A stretch of DNA of 64,000 nt from Chamaecyparis obtusa (taxonomy: Eukaryota; Streptophyta; Pinopsida; Cupressales; Cupressaceae), in the NCBI GenBank assembly GCA_027943335.1, contig BSBK01009269.1, positions 124,001 to 188,000 on the forward strand. The letters are read 5' to 3'. The notes under the pieces were generated by a model. The model was given only the letters and a program-made list of their open reading frames with translations, did not search any database and was not told where the DNA came from. Of the stretch, positions 56,871 through 64,000 are shown piece by piece. The number at the start of each line of letters is the position of its first letter. Positions within the stretch are counted from its first letter, which is position 1. Both the position numbers and the translations under genes were made by a program.

Positions 56871-58113
56871 TTGAGGATTTTAAGGTCCTAACTACTTTTA
56901 ACTTAACCCATAAGTTTGTGAAGAGACGAAACAAAACATGCAACCACGCACCTAGATAAACACCAAATGCTGCCAAGACACTATGCTTATGATAAATGTA
57001 ACCCAGTGTAATTTAATTGAAATACTCCATTCCATAGGAAAGTAACAAGTTCAAGGCCTTGCTACATGTTGAATTTTTTCTAGATGGGTTTGTAAGGAGC
57101 TTGGTTAGGTGTCTTATGGTGATCTTGGTGTGTTCCTCAAGAAAAGGCCATCATAGGCTTCTACTTAAGGGATAGATGTGAGCTTTTGTTACTTATTGAT
57201 AAGCTCTCAGCATTTTTTGGCTTTGACAAAGGACATTTTTTTTTTTCAAAATGATATTTGGTGTTTTGTAGAGCTGTTTAGTAGTTTACCAATGATTAGA
57301 ATGACAGATTGTCAGCTTGAATTTTATACAACAGGTTTTATTATAGGAATGCTTTTCTATAAAGAGTGTCATAAACATTGGAAGCCAAATGGTAGGCAAT
57401 TTTACCCTTGAAAGAATTGAGTTGCATTATTAAGGAGAATACATCTATTGGCACTTTGAAGCTAACCAACAATATATGGTCTTGGATGTTAAATCATGAT
57501 TACAAGACATTAACAGTTATATAGGCATTGAATATTTTTTAATACCAATTTTGTCATTAATGTGCAAAGGTTGTCCTTGGAATCCACATCTGAAAATGAA
57601 GAGATGCTCCTCTCCTTCAGAATTCAAAGTTGGTGGGCTTGTTTTGACTTGCAAGTATGCCAAGATTGGCATCAACGATAACCGATTTTTCATAGCCATC
57701 AGGCACTATATGTGTGAACAGAATGTATGATCACACCGAGGTGATCAAGTGTTTAATGACTTGGATAATCTACACAAATTACCAATTTAGTCGTACATGC
57801 TATTTTCAGATCCTAGCTGTTTCTCTAGGGCCAGTGGTGATTATAATGTCACCAGTGCAAGTGATTGTTAGGTGATAGCCATATTCACATGGGGGCTCCC
57901 TTTGGTTTTCAGAATTTTCTTTGGTACTGCTGGATTATTTCCATTATTTCTATGTTGCATCCTTACCGCGAACTTTTAAGCAAATTTAATCCTTAATCTC
58001 GCTGGCATATCTGTAGGCATAATCTCATTTAGAAGTTGCTTTTCTTTAAAAATATACATAATCTCATTTACAATTACAACAACAAAATTTTCAATTAGAA
58101 CTAACTTACATTA
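56871..58113. other. Intergenic DNA downstream of the NBS-LRR pseudogene
   Basis: No gene supported. Short frames at 57178-57411 (plus) and 57517-57699 (minus) show no family features. Confidence 0.55.
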
Positions 58114-58786
58114 TTACCATACACCACCATCATATTCTTCTTCTTCATCATACTCATCCAAATCATCATAGTCAACATACCCAATCAAATCATCATAATC
58201 AACAGGCTTTTCACCCCAATGAGGGTATAGTAGTCTACTGTAATACTGCTTCTCATCGACTTTGTCAATCACCAGAACTTTTTCTTTCGCTATTGCCAAT
58301 GCATATTTTAGCAAATAAGTTTTGCAACATGCGGAGGATTTTCCTTTCCTCGCCTTTCTTCACTTCCATTAAAAATGCCTTCTTTATAAGACAATCATAA
58401 AGTGGGTAGCTTGATGGCATCCAGGAGTCATATTTTGAGAGCTCTTCTTCACTAACCATGCACGTGTACATCCAATTTGCAAATTCACTACAGAAATTTA
58501 TGTGTGTTGGGCAAGAATCCTCCTCCAGCATAATCCTGGCTCCATTACAAATGTTGCTCCCTATGCAAGGAGACCCTTCAAGCATAGAACGAAAGATGAA
58601 TGTACTTGACAAATTCTGGTTTTTATGAAACAAATGGGTCATCTCCTCCACTTGTTTCCTACTATCTCCCTTACAATCTATTTCACAGAAACCATCCGCC
58701 ATAGAGAATGTGTCACCAGTTTCATCTGCTTTAAAATATGACAAGGCTGATCTCACCACTAGAATTGTAAGCTCCCATGGAAATCT

Positions 58787-58966
58787 CTGAAATCACAGTG
58801 CTCTCTCTAAATTAATCTCAACAGTATATATGGAAAATAAAAAACAGAACATTTAGAAATACTTTCATTCAGATGAAACCAATCCAAAAATTAAAAGAAA
58901 TTGCAACAGAGCAACTGAATTATAAGGACATAATGAGAAAATCAAAATAACATCTGTGTTTAATAC
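58787..58966 (-). other. Intron in the NBS-LRR pseudogene
   Basis: Donor CAG|GTATTA after VERLQ and acceptor GATTTCAG|AG before RFPWELTILVV, 180 bases, phase 0. Position and C-terminal exon are typical for conifer-type TNL genes. Confidence 0.7.
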
Positions 58967-59923
58967 CTGCAACCTTTCAACACAACTAATTATGGGACTA
59001 TCTGCAATAATCATCTCTTTCAGTCCTTTCAACTCTTCAATACCCCTTACATTCTGCAGCTTCGGACATGCAGTAATGATAATGCTCTCCAGGCATATTA
59101 AGAATTGAAAGCCTTCTATATTTTCAGCGTTGTACAACCCCCAACGAAGATTCTTTTCAACACCTTTAATTCTTTGAAACAAATTGCACCCTTCAGCTTT
59201 CTACTTTCTTCAATCCAGATTCTCTTCAATCCTTTCAATTGTTTAATAGCTTTTATTTTCTTCAACTCTGGACAATATGCAATCCAGATCCTCTTCAAAC
59301 CCTTCAATCCTTCAATAGCTGATATATCCTCCAGGTTCTGACAGCGGCTAATATAGATCTTCTTGAGACAACTGAAACGCCGAAAATTTGGTAACTCTAT
59401 CATAGTCCGGCTTAATTTTATGCAGAACATTTCAAGTTCAAGCAGAGGATTGACCAATACTTTTCTCAACTCTCCACATTTCAACAACACCAGACATTCC
59501 AATGTGCTCACCTCTGTCAAATCCACTTCAACTAGATCTGCCAGAGAATAAAGCTTTAGAGATTTAAGCGTGGGACAAAACTGTCCGCTAATTGAGACCT
59601 TCCTTATTTTAAATGTATCATACAGAGCTATAGCCTCAAGGCTTCTCATATGAAACATATCCTCAGTTGTCTCTCCCCTGTTGCTGAAAGCAAGTTCCCC
59701 TTTTACCTTAAAGGATGACAATTCTAAAGTTTTCAGATTGATAAGTTCTCTTACAGATTTTAGCAAGGAAGTCCATTCTAAGATTTCAGATCGAAATTGT
59801 AGGTACAGACTTTCCAGATGTTTCAACATTCCAAATGAACTTGTGGGCATATCTCGGCTAAAGCAATAAGCTCTTTCAACTTGAATGGAACCTTGATTTT
59901 TCAATCACTTTTTTTCAAACTAT

Positions 59924-60330
59924 TGTTTTTCAATAATAAAGTCTTACAAGATGGAACTATTTTCTGATGCTACCAATTTTTTTTTTTGATGAAGAAAAGG
60001 CATATACCTGGTCATCCCTTTTGCCACAATCTCACAGGCGATACTCCTTTAAGTCTTAAAGTGTGCAAATTTTGTAGAGAAATCCATTCAGGAATATACC
60101 GAGGAGTGCAATCTAACTATTGTTTTTGAATGGTAAAAAGTGTTATAAGAACGAATTATTTGCTGATGCTAACAAAATTCAATTTTTAATGAAATAAAAA
60201 GCATATACCTCGTTATCACTTACCCCCACCATCACAGGTGATGGTTCTTCAAGTTTTAAAGTGTGCAAACTTTGTAGGGGAATCCATTCAGGAATATATG
60301 TGGAATCAGAGTGGAGTTCAAGACATTTTG
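59924..60330 (-). repeat. Duplicated LRR exon with flanking intron
   Basis: Two units of about 200 bases. The coding parts read RYIPEWISLQNLHTLRL (about 60040-60100) and TYIPEWIPLQSLHTLKL (about 60240-60300). Each is followed by a GGTATATGC donor-like word and by similar TGCTGATGCTA-type intron sequence. Confidence 0.8.
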
Positions 60331-60432
60331 TAAATCAGTTGATGTCTTTGAGGTCTCCAGAAGATATGTCACGCCGCTGCGTTTAGCAGTTTCACTGAAA
60401 TATCTGACATTCTTTCTTTCGGACTCAGTGAG

Positions 60433-60596
60433 AATGTTTTGCATTTCAATCTGAATTTAAACTTTCATGTAGTAAGAAAATGTTCAATCTAAGATGCACA
60501 TAAGTGTTAAGCTGTCAGTGAATGTTTTGCATTTCAATCTGAATTTAAACTTTCATGTAGCAAGAAAATGTTCAATCTAAGATGCACATAAGTGTT
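60433..60596. repeat. Direct duplication, 76 bases with 88-base period
   Basis: AATGTTTTGCATTTCAATCT...ATAAGTGTT occurs at 60433-60508 and 60521-60596 with one visible difference (TAGTAAG/TAGCAAG). It lies in the gap between the NB-ARC and LRR exons. Confidence 0.9.
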
Positions 60597-61829
60597 TTAA
60601 CAGCTTAACAAAATAAACCATTTATAGCATGAATTTAAGGCCACAAAAACCACATACAAGAAGATCTATGCGACACCACAGCTGACAAGGATTGCTCCTG
60701 CGCCACAAGCGACAAGGATGGATCATTTCATCTGCCATTTCCCTCCCCAAGTCACGGAGGTGGTCACGCATTCTCAAAACAAGTATTGGCTCATAGTTGT
60801 ATTTTATATACTTCTTCAAATCAAAACAAACCTGCAATTCAACCGGGCACTTATCTTTGAGGGTCTGAAGTGCATGTTCTGCTCTCCACCTTGAAGCCTT
60901 CCATATACTTATGGCCGTGCTCACCTTTTTCCCTATAAAAAATCACGTTATATCCATAAAGATTTGTTTTTGATCCTCTTCTAGAGCATCATAGCTTATT
61001 TTAAGCGAATCTTTTATGTCTTTGCCTAGTCTGGCCTTAACAACATCTAATTGCAACTTCCAATAAGCCTTGTCACTGCCAAAAACATGCCTGCCCATTA
61101 CTCGAAGAGCAAGAGGTAAAACCTCTACACACTTTGACAAATCTGTTTACCTAATTCTAAAATCCACTTTTACAGGATTGTCTATGAAATGCATACCAGC
61201 AGAAGAGCTGTCTGCTATGCTCTAGATTCATTTCCTTCATCTTATAATGCACTCTTACTCTGGCCTTTATAAGAAGCCTCTTGTCACGAGTTGTGACAAT
61301 CACCAAGTTGCCGGGATTAAGGGCATCTATGGGTAATAGGGCATCTAACTGCATCTGATTATCAACATCGTCTATAACTATGAGGAACCTTTATTCACGG
61401 CTCCTCTGAAGGTTATCCTTGATAGTAGGGATTCCATCTTCTATACTAGAGAATTGATTTCTTTCCACACCAAATAAATCACTAAGAATCTTACACTGCA
61501 AAGCATGTTTGTCACGCACATCAAACAGACTAGTTGATCCACTGAATTCTGAATGTTTGTGAATGAACAATTCTTTGGCGAGAATGGTCTCGCCAGACCC
61601 TCCCATTCCAAAGATGCCAATAATTTTATCTTTCATCTGCCCATCGCTCCAAGAATAGCTATGAAAACCTTTGACAAGCTCATCAAATCCCACATGATAT
61701 TTTGCGACTTGGAAAGGGATTTTTCTCTTTTGCTTCTTCTTAACCACAATGGACACGAGGTCATAGCACAACTTATTCAGATCGCCGAAAATAGAAGCAG
61801 AAACCAAACATGAAAGGATTTTTAAAAGT

Positions 61830-62456
61830 GTTGGAAGTAACTGAGTTAATATTTAGTCTTACTTCCCCAACATTTTCTCTGTGTTAGGTATAAAACCTAA
61901 TATAATAAAATACAAAAAGTAATTTGCCGTTTCAATTCAAGTAGTTCTTAGGAAAAAACATGACAAAATATTATTTTATTTTATTTTTGTATAAAAAGCA
62001 TATGACGATCTCTTACTCATTCTGCCCATTGAGTTGGAAAGGATTTGAAAGCGAAAAAGTAATCAACAGACACAAAGTAAAATAGACAAATACACAACAC
62101 CAATATTTATCCTGGTTCACCACAAATGTGGCTATGTACAAACTGCAAGAGTATTGTATTAATGTCAAAAGAATATTTACAAATGAGCAGGAGCAGTGTA
62201 TATAAAGGCTCCAATGATCTTACATAATGAAGAGTCTTTGAAATTGAAGAGTCACAATATATTATGACTGTTGGCCTTCACTTCTCAACAAACTCCCACC
62301 TGAAGGACAACCAATGCTATAACTGATTACCCAATACCCTGCTTAAATGCTGATTCATCTTTTCTTCACAGGCCCAAGAGAAGTCCTTGCACATTCGAAC
62401 TTCTCTTTGGCGACAACCTTTGTGAATATATTTGTTGGATTGATCTTGGTATATGT
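61830..62456 (-). mobile_element. Ty1/copia element 3' end (pol tail, purine tract, 3' LTR)
   Basis: The LTR 62290 down to 61830 starts TGTTGAGAAG and ends TTACTTCCAACA in sense (461 bases). Purine-rich CAGGTGGGAGTT precedes it. Further upstream a frame ending in TGA at 62355-62357 reads TYTKINPTNIFTKVVAKEKF, the conserved C-terminal end of copia RNase H. The element is cut at about 62456 by another LTR. It lies just upstream of the NB-ARC exon. Confidence 0.83.
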
Positions 62457-64000
62457 TGTGAGGTTTCACAACATCACCCCATTTCATGGGGACCCCCCCG
62501 TTCTAAATTTTGGAGCTTAGACTTTTGCCTTGCCTCCCGGCCTCGTTGTAATTGCATGATCTCGATGATTGAGTGATGATTTGATTTGCAGTGTGAATTG
62601 ATTTCGAAGATGCTGATGAAGTAATGAGTTTTCTTAAGGCAATGGAATTTTAATTTGCAAGTGATGTGAAATTTCGGTTTCATTTGGTTTTTGATTGGCA
62701 AGATTGAATTCTGAGAGTTTTTGTTCAAATTTGGAGATTGCTCATGCTTGGTGAAATCGAAACTTTGAAAGAGCATTTCATGTGATATTAATGACTTCTT
62801 GGCATAGACAAGTTTTATTGGATTTTGTTTCTTCAAATCTAAATTTCATTGAATCAAAATTCGATATCATTTTGGTTTTCGATTTTTGTCTTTGTCTTAG
62901 CACCTATTTGGAATTGGTTTTCAAAATCAAAATTCTTCCTTTGCCAATTTCTTTGTATTCAAATCAAAATTTTCCATTTAGCAGGCAATTCAAGTACACT
63001 CATTTTTGATTTGCAAATGACAATATCAATTTTGATCTCAATGACGAATTGGATAGTAAAATGTTTGATAGATTTTCGAAAATCTGGAAATGCAATCATT
63101 ATTTTCAATTTTCAAATCTTTTCTTGGCAATTTCGATGTTGTATTGGGGTGTGTTCGAAATCATTGGATAGTGTGTCAAGATAAAATCAAAATTTAATGA
63201 TTTCAATTCAAATAGGTCCCATGCTCTTGTAAATTTCGAATGGCATTTTGAAAGTTTTTTTTTTTCTTAAAATTGAAATTCATTAAATGATTGCCAAGTC
63301 GGCCTTGATTGGGCATTAATTAATTGTTTGTTTTACAAATCATATGCCAGGTCGGCCCCTTAAATAGACCCCAGCGTCAAGTATAAAAGAGGGCACGCCA
63401 CCTTCATTTGTCCACAAGCAAATCGTGGTCCTCTTCTCTGCAAATTTAGGAGCGAAATCTCAGTCCCTTTAGCAGCGAGTTTCTTCATAATTTGGCATCC
63501 GAAATTAATCTTTTGGCAGCGATTTTGAATTTGGAATAGTGGCGTCTCTATTTTAGAGGTAGATTCGAGGGTATAAGGGGTAGCGATTTAGCAAGCAATC
63601 AGAATTTAAGGCAGATCTGGGCATTTTCGAAGAGCAACCTGGCAAATTTCAAGGGCATTTAAGGCAGTTCGAATGGCAAATTCAAGGCCCAAAGGTCACT
63701 GTTTTGGCAGCGATTTTGAATCAGAGGTTGGCGGCCTTGTTTATGTGGCAGGGCTAAGCATAGAAGGGGTGTTTCGAGGGTTGATTTGGATCAGTTTGGG
63801 GGCAGATTTATGGCCTTAGAATCAGCATTCTCAGTCATGGAAAGAGCAGAGACTTATCATGCATGAATTGGAGGCCTCTTTTCCACATTTTGGCATTCCA
63901 AAATTGAAATTTTAAAGGCATTTTTTTTTTTAGCATATTTTGAGACAAACCCGAAAATAGCAGCTTGGCAACATTTTGATCTCAGAATTTCAAGGTAGAG
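62457..64000 (+). repeat. Probable LTR of another retrotransposon, continuing beyond the window
   Basis: It begins near TGTTGTGAGG (62454) or TGTGAGG (62457), the point where copia coding homology stops. TGTTGTGA...TCACAACA is a small inverted repeat at the start. No long conserved frame exists. GTATAAAAGAGGGC (TATA box 63382-63389), followed by an unstructured leader-like sequence, fits an LTR U3/R boundary. The far end and any target duplication are outside the window, so the class is unknown. It could also be a host promoter. Confidence 0.5.
63382..63389 (+). promoter_or_regulatory. TATA box
   Basis: TATAAAAG in a moderately GC-rich context (CCCCAGCGTCAAG before, AGGGCACGCC after). Transcription would start near 63415. 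Probably the promoter of the LTR-like sequence. Confidence 0.5.

Larger units (their letters stand above)
58114..61807 (-). pseudogene. TIR-type NBS-LRR disease-resistance pseudogene
   Basis: Intracellular immune receptor family. From the 5' side: the linker VAKYHVGFDELVKGF, then P-loop GMGGSGET with Glu in place of the nucleotide-binding Lys (61391-61807), kinase-2 FLIVIDDVDN, RNBS-B VIVTTRDKRLL, the LPLAL motif, FMDI, and MRDHLRDLGREMAD where MHD is expected (60622-60924). LRRs follow at 58967-60330, then a C-terminal domain (RFPWELTILVVRS...) and an acidic tail ending at 58114. Lesions are a TAA before kinase-2 (61388-61390), two TAGs plus a frameshift before LPLAL (about 61150), a TGA at a conserved Cys (about 60940), and frameshifts near 59120 and 58320. 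No TIR domain is found. The kinase-2 Asp and linker style point to the TNL class. Confidence 0.9.

Noticed and set aside
57178..57699. Two frames of 60-77 codons (plus 57178-57411, minus 57517-57699)
   Set aside because: No start context, domain or conserved partner; kept as intergenic.
61553..61813. Plus-strand frame opposite the NB-ARC exon
   Set aside because: Shadow of the minus-strand resistance gene sequence.
61830..61873. TGTTGGAAGTAA...TTACTTCCCCAACA palindrome as a MITE or terminator
   Set aside because: Its left arm is the end of the copia LTR, with matching LTR start at 62290 and purine tract beyond; the hairpin is likely incidental.
62474..63184. Frames on both strands in the right-end LTR-like region
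   Set aside because: AT-rich, Phe/Lys-biased, no domain features; consistent with LTR U3 sequence.

Overview
The window looks like a stretch of a large, repeat-rich seed-plant genome, most likely a conifer. The reasons are nested Ty3/gypsy and Ty1/copia LTR retrotransposons, AT-rich intergenic DNA, and a decayed TIR-NBS-LRR resistance gene whose post-NB-ARC sequence has the style seen in conifers. No complete functional host gene is visible.

Bases 1-46785 are a stack of retrotransposons inserted into one another. The oldest layer is a minus-strand Ty1/copia element (LTR 46121-46785, initiator-Met primer site 46107-46118). A plus-strand Tat-lineage Ty3/gypsy element, E3 (38589-45963), sits in its leader. 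A minus-strand relative, E1 (1-38588, 3' end outside the window), is inserted in E3. Two minus-strand elements interrupt the E1 coding region. E4 (8521-15544, duplication CTTAC) is a long non-autonomous element. E2 (16646-34334, duplication CCAAG) is a nearly complete 17.7 kb Tat element. A copia solo LTR sits inside E2 (19340-20552, duplication ACCTA) and another inside E3 (38774-39692, duplication ATATA). The deepest path has five layers.

The Tat elements share an unusual layout: LTR, primer site, a leader with a small 71-codon ORF, gag-zinc knuckle-protease, a G-patch segment, reverse transcriptase with a degenerate RNase H, a second archaeal-type RNase H, integrase, a long non-coding region, then an ORF on the OPPOSITE strand encoding a plant mobile domain (PMD), then the polypurine tract and 3' LTR. 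The antisense PMD unit appears three times (1-1282; 18153-21944; 41835-44459). It has a conserved first exon, a conserved splice acceptor and a TATA-like element upstream. The leader ORF is the same length in E1 and E2 and about half identical at the protein level. These are the most novel-looking parts of the window.

Bases 46786-58113 are mainly non-coding. They hold a 101-base tandem repeat with a hairpin (47597-47798), a LINE-type DUF4283/zinc-knuckle pseudogene (minus strand, about 49640-50400), a possible small copia LTR (50505-50763), a roughly 1.5 kb tandem segmental duplication (52190-53665 and 53690-56870), and a non-autonomous hAT element (54693-56237) with 8-base target duplications inside the second copy.

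Bases 58114-61807 (minus strand) are the NBS-LRR pseudogene, with several stops, frameshifts and a duplicated LRR exon. A minus-strand copia 3' end (61830-62456) lies immediately upstream, where a TIR exon would be expected. That copia is cut by what looks like the start of another LTR on the plus strand (about 62457 to the window end) with a TATA box at 63382.
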